DNA of 64,000 nucleotides from Phialophora verrucosa (GCA_002099365.1 MSED01000006.1:1-64000); one strand, 5' to 3'; shown: positions 17,955-30,385, numbered from the stretch's first letter. Translations and numbers: made by a program. Notes: generated by a model from the letters alone, not told the origin.

Positions 17955-19853
17955 TCAAAATATCTTGAAGCACGCGCCATAATTGCTCAACATCTGGCCG
18001 ACAACGACGAGTCCGCCAAAGGCCGGTGCAGAGTAAAGCACCATCAGCCAGATGTCTGATATCCGAAGGGGCAATCTCCCGATTTTCGCCTCGAAGTCCG
18101 GCCCATCCTTGACTATTTTCCGTAAAACCCATTCCAGGGCTCTGTGACCCCAATGTTCTCGTTTTGTCATACGCTTCCCGAGGTGCATAGGCAGATCTTC
18201 TTGTTCAATCATTTGAAACATCCGTAAATTCAAGACGAATCCAAAGACCAACCACATCATCGTCCATACCCGCTGGGGTAGAGTGCTCCCACCTTTGCGC
18301 CATCTGGATAGGCCGCCAACGATTGCGAGACTGGCAATTGGCGGGAGGTAGAATCCGACCATCATGCCACCTGAAAAGCCCATAGGGTTGTTGGCAAACC
18401 GGAGCCTCTCCAGCAGCTTCGAGTTTTGTCTGTGACTGAGTGGAGTGCCTTCAGGCATCAGTCTCCAGTCAGCAGCTTCCAGAATGTCTGCGACACAGCT
18501 TCGGCGTGCTGGCAACGGCGGCCTTTGGCTGAAGTCTTTCGCTCGTGCAAATGGCAAGCAGGTGGGAACGGCCACTATTCCGGCTCGAGGCTTGAGCTCC
18601 TCCTGAGTTCGTGGATGATCAGCCTCAGGAACCGGAGCAGGATTCACTTCCGGCGCGACTGCAGCTGCGTTTCCATCGGGGTTCAAGTGTCCGTGCGGTT
18701 TTCTCTCGATCACCAGTACCCCTGTGCCGTTGTGCTCTCCTTCCAATCGCCCTTTGACAAAGTCAAGATCCTCTGGTGCTGGTACGGTGTTCGGAGGACG
18801 CAGCTTTCCCACCACGCCAGCAAAGCTACCACCGCGCTCGAGAGCCTCTTGCATAATGGGAGAGTCAATCATGTATATTTTGGGGAACTCCACAGCGACC
18901 AAGGTGCTTAGCAAGTTGATAAACGACATGACTGCGTAAGGCGCCACGGTCAGGCCAAAGGCGGCATAACCATACACATCGATCTGATTACCTTTCGACC
19001 GGTAAAGCGAGGCGATGGCGTACAGTAGCTGCAAAACGCTGACAAGGGCTTTGATGAAGCTCCAGGAGTATACAATGTCTTCTGTTGGCGGAATGTCGAT
19101 TGTTGCGGTGGCAGGTTCCCGTGGTTTGAGATCAAGGAAATCAACTTCTGCATCTGCTGGCACTCTGGTGAATGTGTACCCCGGTGGCAGGCGGTACAAT
19201 CCATGGATGTTCCGAGTCAGCTCCAGAAATATGCCGCGAGCTCCTATTGCCCAGGACGGATGATACAATGTTAACCCGTGGGGTCCATTTTGCCGGTTTC
19301 TCGGTTGGCTTTACGTCGTCAGTCAGGAATATTGAACGAGCAGCAGAGAACCTTACACTAGTTGCATCTCAACGTCTCCGGCAGCTCCTTCATTGCGCTC
19401 CTCGTTGGATATCTCGAACCTGTCACCTTGCTGGGCCAGATCTTCAGGTGACAGAATACAATGTGATAACTCGTGAGTGTGTCCGGCTGCTGGTTTCCAA
19501 TCCAAATCGCGCACCACCATGCAGAGAGCGCCTGCCCTGGCGGCGGCGCGAAGATGGTCCCGTTTAAGAATATGGTAGACAGTAAAGCTCCTAATTGCAT
19601 CTATACCTCTTGCCACCCCAACAGTGGGGGAAATCAATACACAGTAAAGAGTCCATACCAATGATGGCAGGAGCTCTCCTGGAGTGCCTCTGACCGTTGC
19701 GACGTGGGCGATGTAGTTCCCTAGGTAGAATGCTGCTAAGTCTGTCCATCGACTTGGTCGGCAAATCAGATGTGGATCTGAGTGGTTGAGGATTGTGGTC
19801 CCGAAAGGAACGGTCAGAATGATGTCTTGTGTTTTGGGCTGGGTACTACCCAT
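17955..19853 (-). CDS. Polytopic fungal membrane protein of unknown function (two exons)
   Basis: Exons are 19,853-19,357 and 19,308-17,955, joined across a 48-nt intron (donor GTAAGG, branch CTGAC, acceptor AAAG), giving about 616 aa. Splicing is needed because the first frame stops right after the donor and the second has no good start. Hydrophobic segments lie near ELLPSLVWTLYCVLISPTVG, then in the second exon around FIKALVSVLQLLYAIASLY, YAAFGLTVAPYAVMSFINLL, GMMVGFYLPPIASLAIVGG, VWTMMWLVFGFVLNL and LMVLYSAPAFGGLVVVGQM. A hydrophilic Pro/Glu-rich region separates the two membrane halves. The layout resembles unnamed multi-pass proteins common in ascomycetes. I do not recognise a named family and assign no function. 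Confidence 0.75.
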
Positions 19854-19990
19854 TCTGCGTAGACGTCAGACACGAAGAGCATATACTGGTGCGGCCGACT
19901 TCGAATTTCAGCTTTTCGTGTAAGACGAAGATGTTTAGTAGAGCGTCACAGCAAAGGATGGGTTGGAAGAGGGGCAGTGGAACAATCAGC

Positions 19991-19996
19991 TTTATA
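19991..19996 (-). promoter_or_regulatory. TATA-like box of the membrane protein gene
   Basis: TATAAA on the minus strand, about 140 nt upstream of the ATG at 19,853. A pyrimidine-rich stretch lies between it and the start codon. Position and sequence fit a fungal core promoter; use is inferred. Confidence 0.35.
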
Positions 19997-22301
19997 TGGG
20001 CAAAGAGTCCTTCCGTTGCCTATACCGCAAGACGCTATGTGGCATCCTCTGCCGCAGGTTCTCATAGTGGCAGAATCAGGTCGACACTGCCTCCCAAGGC
20101 AACGATGGTTGCCTTTCGCAGGGTCGCACCCAATTGCAGGACCTCCTCAGCGGCACTCATGTGCGCTGGATGCGGCTGAGATTGAGAGGCGCTGCGGGTG
20201 CTGCGCCCCAAATCAATGAACATTTTCAAACCTGACGGGGAGAGGGTGAAATCGTCTTAGGGATCTGCATCTTCCACTCCAGAGTTTTGTGATGTCAAAG
20301 GTAGAGTTCTTTTGCGTCTAGATTCAGCCACGCCAAACTATTCCCTACTGTAAAGAATGACACGATGTGGTCATTGCTTGGGATTGGACGACAGCGTTTG
20401 TCGGCGATGACTTTCCACGAGGCATGTGACTCAATTCGGAGGAGGTCGTGGGCGACGCCTGACTATGTCCGATATTAGTTACGAAGGCCTATGGGAATAT
20501 TACGCGTGGGTCCCGGTTATCTCTATCCTACGGGACCTATCCGTCTTGTTCTATGGATTTGACCATCTTACCTACGTGTTTCTTTCAGCCTCATGGGGGC
20601 CTATGCTATTCCGTTGGCTTTGCTGCTGGAGCCCGCGATTTGAATCTTTGGGATGCGTCTGTAACCTTGAGCACAGCATTTGGGACTTCTAGATTGATGC
20701 CATGAGTGCTTGCCTTGCCGTGCCCGTTGCGAGATCGCCCTCCAACCATGGTTGCGAAGCTGTTGGATGCATCACCTACCTTGGTCTGGCTTCGCGTAGC
20801 TTTGAATGATCCATCAAAACATGCGCCGCCATTTCGATTGCTCCGCACACACTAGCGCCCCCAAGATTCGAGTCGTCGACGACTAAGACTCAGATTGGAA
20901 CTCAGATTAATGATTCGAGACGGCAAGGACACGAGCAACTCGAGGGCTGGACTATGCCTGATTAGCCTGCGCATCTCTTTACCCACCAATTCATCGAATC
21001 CATAGCATCAAATCATAACTCTCTCTCAGCTGGTTCAACATCGAGTCGGGGAGGTCGTGAAGGCTTGGCCACATAGAAGACTTCACAGTGAGTCCCGTAC
21101 GGTTGTCTGAAATTAGAGGCACGTTGAAGACTCGCAAATGAACTGGTCGAGCGAATCGTCAACGGTACTTAGGGACGAGCATTTCTTGTGACTATGCGGA
21201 CTGTCCCTGCTCGTACAAGTTGAAGACTGGCAAAGTGTGCTCGGACTCGTAGAAGCAATACCAGCAGACGGTAAGATCTATCGCGTCGGGCGGCGAGCAC
21301 GCGAGATACTACTCTCGGATACGGATCAACTATACACCGCGCAATTACTCGGTACGATGCTGACAGCAGGCCTCACCGCCGCATCCTAAGTCCTGATACT
21401 CCAGCACGGGGAGCCGAGCGGCCGCGGCACCGCAGCAGGTTTCGGCTTTAAAGAGTAAAAGGGTCATGATCTGTCCCCGTGGCTAAACGATGCTCGATGG
21501 CTCTGCTGAGCCAGATCAGCCGGTGATACGGCAGAGTTACATAGTTTATTCGTCCCTCACTCCCAACTCACTCAGCTTCAAAACAATCACAATGCGAATC
21601 AATCTCAAGCTTGAGACACCATTACAGCCGCTGCTCACGCAGCTACCAGAGGCGGGTCAACGGTTACATAATCTGCATTTCTGCTGATTCTACGTAGCTA
21701 ACGACGTTCTTCAACACGTCTCGTCTCAGTCGCGAGTGTCAAAGACGAAGGTGTCGCGGTATTCTAACAGCTCGCTCAATGCTATGATATGCCGGCATAG
21801 ATCAATATCGTATCGTCGTTCGGATCCTCGTCCCAGGTCGCCGCCACCAACGTCTCGTTCGTCGTTCGATCCGTTCATTCTATGCTTATGTGTGAGTCTA
21901 ATTCAGGCGGCCAATCTCTTGCGGATCCGCTGCCCATTGATGCAGCATGTCAGCAGCGTCGCCACACCAGGTATGTACATTCGACGCTAAGGGAGTCGAA
22001 ATTGACTCTGGATTCCTCGCTGAGAGCATGCTAAGTGAGTACATATTCAATCACAGGCCACAGACCTCGCGGCGAGAGGTCGTGCGAGCTGGTGCCGGAG
22101 TCTCTACTACCACCGAAACAATAACGTCTTCTCATCCGACGCCGCGAAGGCCGACAGTACGAACATATGATAATGCTAGGAAGCTTCTGAGCTGTTTCGC
22201 GGATTGAACCCTCACTCCCTAGTGTTGCGACGCCGTCGACTTATTTGTAGCCCGCAAAGTCTCGATTGTTAGGAGAAGGCTCCAGTGAAGGCCCAGCAGC
22301 G
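19997..22301. other. Intergenic region, no supported gene
   Basis: About 2.3 kb between a leftward and a rightward gene. Open frames up to about 88 codons on either strand show no domain, intron pattern or conserved composition. A stretch at 21,225-21,350 is a diverged copy of the segment near 17,300-17,420. The part closest to 22,302 presumably holds the ligase promoter. Confidence 0.5.
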
Positions 22302-24027
22302 ATGGTCTTCCTCGCAACAGGGCCAGTGCCCGAAATACCAAACAAGGACATTTGCTCGTGGATTTTTGACGAGCCGAAGTACGATGTGAACAAGCCGGTG
22401 AGTGACTACAGAGGGTCCATCGATTTAGGAGCGCGACTGACTCGGCGAGCGCCAGATCTTCATCGACGCCACGAACACAAGCCGCTCAATATCACATGTT
22501 CAAGCCCGCACGATCATCCGCCAGTTGATCGCGGGATTGCACAAGGCTGGGGTGAAACGGGGCGATTGCATCCTCATCCACTCGTTCAACGACATCTATT
22601 ACCCGATCCTCTTTCTCGCCATCACTGGTGCAGGAGCAGTCTTTGCCGGCTCGAATCCAGGCTACACGCCCCTCGAACTGAGACACCACGTCACGACTAC
22701 GCATGCCAAATTCCTCATCAGCGAGCCCGAGCTCCTGGAACCGCTCCTCCAGGCCGCGAGCGAGACCGGAATCCCGCGCTCCCATATCCGCGTCTTCAAC
22801 ACCCAACACAGTCAATCTGTCCCCGCGGGCTTTCTCAGCTGGACAGAGCTCCTCCGACATGGCGAAGAAGACTGGGTCCGCTTCGACTCGCTCTCGACCA
22901 GCACCAGCACGCCTGCCGCGTACTTCACCAGCTCCGGCACAACGGGCCTCCCCAAAGCCACAATCACATCGCACCGCAACCTGATCGCGCAGCACGAACT
23001 CTGCTACTCGTCCATGGTGTACCGGCGCCCGTACGAAGTGATCAACCTGTATCCGCTCCCGATGTTCCACGCCGCGATCGCTCCGCGATGCCACACCTCG
23101 ACGCTCAAGCTCGGCGAGACCAGCTACGTGATGCGGCGCTTCGACCTGGAGGCCTTCCTGGCGAACATCCAGACCTTCCAAGTGACCGAACTGTACGTCG
23201 TGTCGGCCATGGCCGTGGCGATCGCCATGTCGCCCTTGCTGAAGAAATACTCGCTCAAGTCGATCCGCGCGGGCCTCGCGGGCGCGGCGCCCCTGAGCAA
23301 GGAGACCCAAGCGGCCATCAAGCCGTACCTGGCACCGGGCGCGCCCTTCTGCCAAGTCATGGGCATGACGGAGGTGTCGTGCATCCTGACGATGTTCCCG
23401 TGGCCCGAGGACGACGCGACGGGGTCGGTCGGCCGCGCCATCCCTGGCATGGACGTGAAGCTCGTCGACGACGCGGGGGCGGACATCACGGCCTACGACG
23501 TCGCGGGGGAGATGTGCGCGCGCGGCCCCACCGTCATCCGCGGCTACCTCGACAACCCGCGGGCCGACGCCGAGGCCTTTGACGCAGACGGCTTCTACCA
23601 CACCGGCGACATCATGTACTGCGACGGGCGGTCCAAGCTGTGGTACGTGGTCGACCGGAAAAAGGAGCTGATCAAGGTCCGTGGGTTTCAGGTCGCGCCG
23701 CCGGAGATCGAGGCCGTGCTGCTCACCCACCCGGCCATCGTCGACGCCGCCGTTATTGGCGTCCCCGCCGCGAGTGCGCTGGATGGGGAGGCCCCGCGCG
23801 CCTATGTCGTGCGCAGGCCCGGCACGGCGCCCGCCGACCTGACTGCCCAGGACGTCTACGAGTGGGTGGCGAGCAAGTTGGCCAAGTACAAGCGGCTAGA
23901 TGGCGGGGTGCAGTTCCGCGACGCGATCCCCAAAAATGCGAGCGGCAAGATCTTGAAGAGGATTCTCAGGGACGAGGCTAAGAGGGAGAGGGAGAGGGAG
24001 AGGGAAGGAGGAGGGTCCAAGTTGTAG
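22302..24027 (+). CDS. Peroxisomal 4-coumarate:CoA ligase-like acyl-CoA ligase
   Basis: This is a 555-aa adenylate-forming enzyme that activates a carboxylic acid to its CoA thioester through an acyl-AMP. Exons are 22,302-22,397 and 22,456-24,027 (58-nt intron, GTGAGT...CCAG, phase 0). Visible motifs are the phosphate loop TSSGTTGLPKA (about 190-200), GMTEVS, the YHTGDI motif with downstream DRKKELIKVRGFQV, and KNASGKILKR with its catalytic lysine near the end. The last three residues are SKL, a canonical peroxisomal targeting signal, preceded by a low-complexity RERERERE stretch. Third positions are strongly GC-rich compared with neighbours. The substrate cannot be read; 4CL-like fungal enzymes take aromatic or fatty acids. 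Confidence 0.93.
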
Positions 24028-24819
24028 AGAAGGCACGGTGGAGCACAGTCCAGTAGACTACCAAACTATGGAATAGAGAACGTAATTGTCCCAGTAACGT
24101 GGCCGGTTCTTACCACAATACGCCCGCCATAGACCGCTGAGCTTCAAATCTTTTAGTGGTACGAGGATATTGCTGTAGATTGAACGACCATTAAACATGC
24201 ATCCCGGCGATCGGCTCGCTCATGTACACGGGTCGGTCGCCATCGATAGGAAGAATACAAGCTTGCATATAATTTTCACATACATACCGCCAATACATAC
24301 ATAGACACATATATAACATAACATAACATACCCGGGCTTTCTGTGTGCTTCTCCCGTGGTGTAGATACTGAGGCTCCGCCAGTCCACGAGGAGCCCAAGT
24401 ATCGTTGTGCGCCGTAGACCGGAAAGAAACTCATAATAACGCGCTTGCTGCATATCGCTATGTCGCGCGCAGCAATATACACCCACCCCTTCTTCGTTTC
24501 TCGTCAAAGCAGTAGGCCGCATTCCCTGCGCCTCCGAGGCGAGGCGTTGATCGTTGAATCTTTCAGAATGAATGCTGCTGCTGCTGGTTGTTCATTACTA
24601 GTATAGGATTCTCGGCAAGATTCGTGTGGGCAGGTGTTGCAGGACAGCTAGGTATCCCCGGAGGTTGTCCTTTGAGGGCCTGTCATCTCGGCCCACCACC
24701 GCCGCGGGGAGAAAAGTGTGTGGCGCTGACCCAAGTGCTCAGTGGTCAGTGACACCGCCGATTGTCGGACGCGTCCTGGGTTCTGTGGCAGGATATCCCC
24801 AACACTACAAATCGCATTG
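24028..24819. other. Intergenic, convergent 3' regions
   Basis: About 0.8 kb between the 3' ends of the ligase and the bZIP gene. It contains short ATAAC and ACATA-type repeats at 24,270-24,330. No gene is supported; a 100-codon frame on the minus strand has random-looking composition. Confidence 0.5.
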
Positions 24820-25494
24820 TCATTGCCGCGTTGACAACGAGGTGGTTGACAAGAAGCGGCAGTCGCAGAAGCTCTGACGCAGAAGCTCATTTCTGAGCGC
24901 GACGACCTCATCATGCAGAGCAGAGACCAGCGAGCTCTGGATGTGCATCTTCTCCTCCTCCCTCTTGCATCGATGTTGGAGCTGTTCGATAAAAGCCTTT
25001 TGTCGGTTTCGGCACTTGGTCGCTGCTTTGCGGTTCAGCTCCAGCTCCCGGGCGTGTTTGTCGGAACGCGGCGTGATGCGGCCGGTCACGCTTTTCTTCC
25101 GCTTGGCCGGCGTGTTCCTCGGCCTGTATGAATCGTCCTGGAGGTCCGTGGTCGCCAGGGACAAGCGCCGAAGAAATTGCTGGCGACTGAGTGACCCGGA
25201 ACTCGACGTTGAATCTATCGACCCCGTTCTCTGCGGCAAAGATGCCTGACTGATGGACGAGGGGCTTGAGGCGTTGGCATCGTGCGAATGCAAGTCCTGG
25301 GGCTGGACGAACTCGGGCATGCGCCTTTCCGAGGCCGGTGTCGACAAGGCTAGTCCCGGCAGCGCCGCGAAATCGTCGAGAGCCGACTCATGAGCACTGC
25401 TCGGGATGAAGGAGAGGGTGTTGTTGGGCAGCTGAAAGTCCCATGGATTTGTACCCGGGCCAAAGTTGGTCTGGAAGTCGCTGGTCAAGGCCAT
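24820..25494 (-). CDS. bZIP transcription factor, ATF/CREB-like
   Basis: Single-exon gene, 224 aa. Residues 1-145 are Ser/Pro/Gln-rich and presumably regulatory. A basic patch (KRKK near 131-134) precedes a bZIP domain with basic region RELELNRKAATKCRNRQK (N154-x7-R162) and a following zipper helix to about residue 205, where leucine heptads are irregular. The tail has CDC (210-212), a Cys motif also seen after the zipper of fungal ATF-type stress factors. It is divergent from the Zn2Cys6 gene at 26,746 across about 1.25 kb. The target genes are unknown. Confidence 0.88.
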   Translation of the reverse strand: MALTSDFQTNFGPGTNPWDFQLPNNTLSFIPSSAHESALDDFAALPGLALSTPASERRMPEFVQPQDLHSHDANASSPSSISQASLPQRTGSIDSTSSSGSLSRQQFLRRLSLATTDLQDDSYRPRNTPAKRKKSVTGRITPRSDKHARELELNRKAATKCRNRQKAFIEQLQHRCKREEEKMHIQSSLVSALHDEVVALRNELLRQSFCDCRFLSTTSLSTRQ

Positions 25495-26745
25495 GATCTA
25501 GGCTAGTGCTGATGTTTGCTTTTCAAGACTGTGGTACTGATTATCAAGAATTCGTGCACGAACACCGCGAATGATCTCAAAACATTCTTGTATAGCTTCA
25601 GGCGGACTTGTGTGGGGTAGGAAGCTCAGTGGCAAATTGTTCGTCACCGCCCATGGAACTTAGGACCAAGTATCCGGGACCCTTGACTTGGATGTTTGTC
25701 CCGGCCGCATTGGGAGCGACGCATCTCATGGGCTGCAACACGGGCAGCCACTCGCAGGTCCTAGATATCATCTCCGGCGGGATTAAGGGCAGGACAACTG
25801 CGCGGCACCGAGAAAGGTGGAGCATGAAGGAACCCAGCGAACCGTTCAGCCAACGGCAGCTGAGGCACCACAGCTGGATCCTTGACCCGCAAGGAGCGCA
25901 TTTCCAGCCAGCAAAGCCCAAAGGCGATTGGAGAAGCCGGTGCATGGGAGCTTGTCGCCTTTCCGCTCAAGCGCATGTGAGTATAGTTCTCAAGCGTGCG
26001 CGGGGCCCAAGCCCGGAAGAAATATCCTGGAGTCGTGCTGCTGCAAGCGCAAGATACAGCCAGGAAGCATTATCCGGCTGCTGTGCTCTCTCCTCGCCCT
26101 CTCGTCCCACAGACTGCTTCACTTTTGGTCGGTCAGCAGTCCGAAAGGTGGTCTTCTCCTGACGCGGTAGGATACTGCGATACCTACATACAGTACTACG
26201 TACATGACTGGGGTGACCCCGCCGGCTACGATTTGTTAGCGACACTCACGCCTCGGCTCCCTACAAGGCTGCGAGTTGATCCCCGCTGTACAGCAAACAC
26301 CGTTGCACAGGCGAGTGCAAAGATCAAGATCCTTATGTTATGATGTCATTGCGTACAGCAGGTTTCCTCAACCCACCCCCCCCTGGTGGGAGCAGGTCTT
26401 TCCTGCGTGTGCCTTAGCGGAATTTGTTTCAGGAGCCCTGTAGTTAGCTTTTGATTGGCGCACGCCCCATCCCCTCAAGGTACTCATACTTGTCAACCAT
26501 GGATAATGCTCCCCAGCCTGTCTTCATGCGAACCTCTCCTGGCCGGTATCATCATTTTTTTTCTAGCTCAAATGTACGAGTCACTTGCTGCATAACTCTA
26601 CAGTATATCGCAATCCAGGTCTCCTCGGAAAACCAAGGTCCCACACGACTGAAACTGATATCGCCAACCGCCATCCCATATCCTATCTCAACCGTTGCAC
26701 TTGATCAATATTACCGTTGGCAGTCTTCGCACCACAGACCCAGAT
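25495..26745. other. Divergent promoter region between two transcription-factor genes
   Basis: About 1.25 kb separating the bZIP (leftward) and Zn2Cys6 (rightward) genes. A 184-codon plus-strand frame (25,608-26,162) and overlapping minus frames show no domain or intron logic and look accidental. Both promoters must lie here; no specific site was identified. Confidence 0.45.
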
Positions 26746-27899
26746 ATGAAAGCCCAACGGCCAGGACCGAAGCCCAGTGTTGGTGCGAGGGCGACCGTGA
26801 AGGGGAAGCGAAGGACTTCCCGTGGGAGGACGTCGCGCGCGTGAGTCCTTACCCGCAAGTTCACCAATTGCCCATGGCCAGGGCTACGACAGACGGAGAC
26901 TAACGTCTTGCGTGTCTGATGCAGGTGTGATCGCTGCAGAGTCAAGAAGGCAAAGGTATTGAGCGCAGCCCCACGACGATGAGTATGGTATTAACCTTCC
27001 TCAGTGCGACGGCGCCCAGGTGTGCAAGACGTGCCAGACAAGCGACAGCCCGTGTGTATACTCTGCCAGGAGGCGAGAGGCAAGGAACTAGTAAGCGTGC
27101 TCCCCTTTGCACCGCAAGGATACAGTGTCTAATGCCGCTCAGCTACTGCCAGATGCGAGAAGTCACCGACACTGCCATCCAACGGCTATATTGGGCTTGC
27201 CGAAGGAAGACAGGGTTTCCAGGGCAGATCCCCGACGAATCGAATGGTGTCGTCGCCACCGCGGACATTCTCAAGAGTATGGGCTTGATCAAACCAGAAT
27301 TCGATGAGTTCGAGTTGCCCAAGGAGATTGAACAGACCAGACGTCCCGGCGATTGCTCAGACCGGGCACAGCACCCTCTTCTGGCCATCAAACCTCGCGG
27401 CCACCACGACTCCAACGACAATCGATCCATCGCGTCCTCGGATTCTAATGCCAGCAGCCCGCCGGTATTGAGCGTACAAGCCCATCCCACGGATAGCCAG
27501 GGCACCATCTCGAGGCCAGCTACGCCGTTTGAGGAGATCGATATAAAAGACCAGTTCTTGGCATTTTCGCCCACCTCCAAACCCGTGGTGCGGTGCGATG
27601 CCGAAATCAAGAGCTCGGTGGGACACCGCCCTTTCTTTCCCCAAGCAGTGAACGTCGCCGATTTGCAACAAGTCGATGTCGACGCCTTCCTGGACATGAG
27701 CTTCTGCGCGCCGGCCATCTCGGCTCCGCAATCTATCTACAACGGTTACCGGTCGGCGCCGTCCAGGATGCCAGCGACCGCCGGGCCTCATCTTGCCGAC
27801 GAACAAGCCAACCCACCGTCGACCCATCTTATCTACGACGGCTTTCTTTCGCCGTGGCCGGGATCTCTGGCGGCGGCGCATCAATCGGTGGCTATCTGA
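26746..27899 (+). CDS. Zn2Cys6 binuclear-cluster transcription factor (four exons)
   Basis: Exons are 26,746-26,840, 26,925-26,955, 27,005-27,090 and 27,143-27,899, with introns of 84, 49 and 52 nt, giving about 322 aa. A basic N-terminus (KGKRRTSRGRTSR) leads into CDRCRVKKAKC and CKTCQTSDSPC; six cysteines at 33, 36, 43, 49, 52 and 59 with spacing 2-6-5-2-6 fit the canonical zinc cluster. Introns 1 and 2 fall at and within the cluster, as is common in this family. After the cluster a YYCQMREVTDTAIQRLYWACR segment resembles a conserved helix seen next to the finger in a group of fungal factors. The rest is Ser/Pro/Asp-rich. The classical fungal-specific middle homology region is not seen. Unspliced frames lose the finger, so the exon model matters. 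Confidence 0.85.
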
Positions 27900-30385
27900 C
27901 ATTTCGGTCTGGCTTTCTTTCTGGGCGGTTTCTACATTTATCAAATTTACGAACGACGCTTTGCCAAAGTCGTCTCTTTCGAGCTCCTCTCTGATAGCAA
28001 AAGCATTCTTTGGATGTGCGAGGACTTTCTGGGCGCAAGCCCGCTTGTTGCTGGGCTTGCATGTTACATCTTGGGAGGTTATAGTGATGCGCCATATCAA
28101 CACTCTGGCAGTATCAATCACTGTCGCCACGTGCAAAAATTAATAGCTCGTACAGCGATTTGTCTTCGACTCCTTGTGCCATCGCGCCCAAAATCTAGCC
28201 CTGGCCCGAGAAATCGCCTCTGCTCAAGCAGCAGCCCCATGTGTCTCCTCGGTGGCGATACACGTGAATTGGCCATCTGTCCGCGGCTACTCTTTCAGGT
28301 CGGGCCACCCAGCCAGCATCCACGGCACCACCATGTGTGCATTCTGAGAGAAGTTTCTCGAGGCGTCTCGTCGACACCGCACTCCGAATCTTGTGTGCAG
28401 AGAACCGTACGATTACTCGTAGAACCGAGTAATGCTGATCGGCGCGGTCCCGTTCGCAAAACCCCGCCCGCCAGGGTTTTTCCGCGCAGCTCCCCTCCAG
28501 GACGCCAAGACCCCTTTCGAAGATCAGTGGGTCTGCGCGAGAGGAGGGAGGAGAAGCACACGGTCAGAGCAATGAGGGGCAATTCTCGTACAAGTTACCC
28601 CAGTTACTCTTGCCGGTCGCAAACGGAGAATCCTGAGTTTACCATTGCAGAAGTGATCGGCATCACTCAGGGAATACCTGCTTTTTGCATCCCTAGGATA
28701 ATACGAGAGGTGAGGTCATCGTGCAGTAGCTGGCCAGGACTGCCTTTGAGTCTACGAGTACGAGTACTGTATTCATAGGGCTCGCTTACGAGGGACTGTG
28801 GAACTCGACTCGTACTCGGTCGTGGAGGTACAGTACTTGGTATCTCCATGAGGCAAGAGCGAGTGGCCATCTTTCTTCAGTCGGGGGCCCGGTTTCGAAG
28901 AGCCCCCCCTCTTCCGTGGGAACGAAGATGGCTGATGGCTAGCGCGGCTGTTGATTTGATGCAGGGGGTTGCTTGCGCGCGACGTGATTCGAGGAGATAC
29001 ACTTCCGTCCCCCCTCGCTCCCGGCTAGGGCGTTGTGAGGGACAGGGATGCCGAATTTTGTTCGGGCCACGTTCCTCTAGCCAGTCAAGATCGTTGGAGT
29101 CGTGGGCGTGCGCGGGCCTGGAGAACGCTCACGTCCCCTTCAGATTCGCTGCAGCGGCAACTCCAAGCGATGTTCCGTGTGAGTTAATTGCAAGTGCGAA
29201 ACTCAAAACTGACACGGGCATCACGGGCGGCCATATATGCTGTCGACGTGTCGAGCAGCGTCCTCTCCGGCTCGTGCGAGAGGTAGACTGCGCTAGTCCC
29301 AGTTGGGTTGGGTGAGGACCGGAAAAAACATCCAGTAGAAGCCCCCCCGGGCGCCTGCTTATACTGTATTTGTTATACGGTATTCGCTCGCTCTTACTTT
29401 TCTTCGTAGAGTGGCCCATCAGCAGCATGAGGGCCCAGTTTGCCACAAGTTGATCGTGGCCGGGTGGCATTTTAATCATCACCTCTGCTGTGTTCCCCGC
29501 CGCAGAGAACGAGACAGAAACCCTGGAACCCCCCGTGCGAGTTGTACGATTGAGTGAGCACAGTCCACCACAGCAGCTCGAGTTCCTAGTGCCAGGCTTA
29601 TTTCAAAGAAGGTGGGAACAACCAAGCTAGCAGTAGCAAGTACCCGTATCGCCTTGCACCCTTAGCAGGCCGACAAACGATAAGCGCTGTTCACCGCCCG
29701 ACCCGCCTGGAGTTTGAGGACCACAGGACGCCCAAGATCCTCAGCTACTGTAACTCGTGGATTTGTCTTCGCTCACATGTGTGGCGAGCGAGTCAGCAAA
29801 GGACGATGACATGCTGTTCGAGATCCCCGAGAACCTTGTCGCCCTCCAAAAGCGGTAACCTTGCCCTGTACTCGTACATATGCACCTGATATGCACGAAT
29901 ACCCAGAATATGGGTCTCAAACAGACACGTAACTGGAGCGACCAGGGTGTGCGAGTACTCGTACAGGATCAGTGGCCAATCCATGCAGATGGTGAACTGG
30001 AAGAAGGATCCTGAGAATCGGGATCTTGCTGGGCGTCATCGATCCTCAAACCTCTTTCCCCCCTCCACCCCCCACCTCCTTGTCGACGACCCATGCCTCT
30101 GATATCACAGCTTCTGACGCATGAGACGGAGACGTCGGATGTCGTCATGCTCGCCCTCTTCCGTAACTCGTGGGATGCGGGCTGGTGATCGTCCTGCTAA
30201 CTCGTGCGAGTAGGGAAACACTAGTGCTCAGCGTGGGTACGTATCCTCGGGAACTCATATCCTCGATGACAATCGCATATCATCAGTACGAGTCGCGATC
30301 GAGGTACACCGCTCGGATCGCCCAGTCGGTGCTGTCGTAGCGCACTTCCCTATCAGTGTCCCCACGAAGTAAGTGGCACGAGTGG
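27900..30385. other. Long intergenic region with recurring ACTCGTAC-type words
   Basis: About 2.5 kb without a supported gene. Open frames up to 254 codons at 28,014-28,778 are rich in Ser/Arg/Cys, have no domain and overlap equally long frames on the other strand. Words such as ACTCGTAC, TACGAGT and ACTCGT recur many times (for example near 28,590, 28,756, 28,808, 29,868, 29,950, 30,288), often as overlapping palindromic pairs. Confidence 0.5.

Noticed and set aside
22266..23582. 438-codon and 412-codon frames overlapping the CoA ligase on both strands
   Set aside because: They arise from GC-rich codons of the ligase, are Arg/His/Pro-rich and have no domain.
25608..26162. 184-codon plus-strand frame between the two transcription-factor genes
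   Set aside because: No motif, no intron logic, and equally long frames overlap on the other strand.
22302..27899. Secondary-metabolite gene cluster
   Set aside because: No polyketide synthase, peptide synthetase, terpene cyclase, P450 or transporter is present; a ligase and two regulators are not enough.
28014..28778. 254-codon frame in the long intergenic region
   Set aside because: Composition is random-like and no domain is visible; length alone is not convincing in GC-rich DNA.
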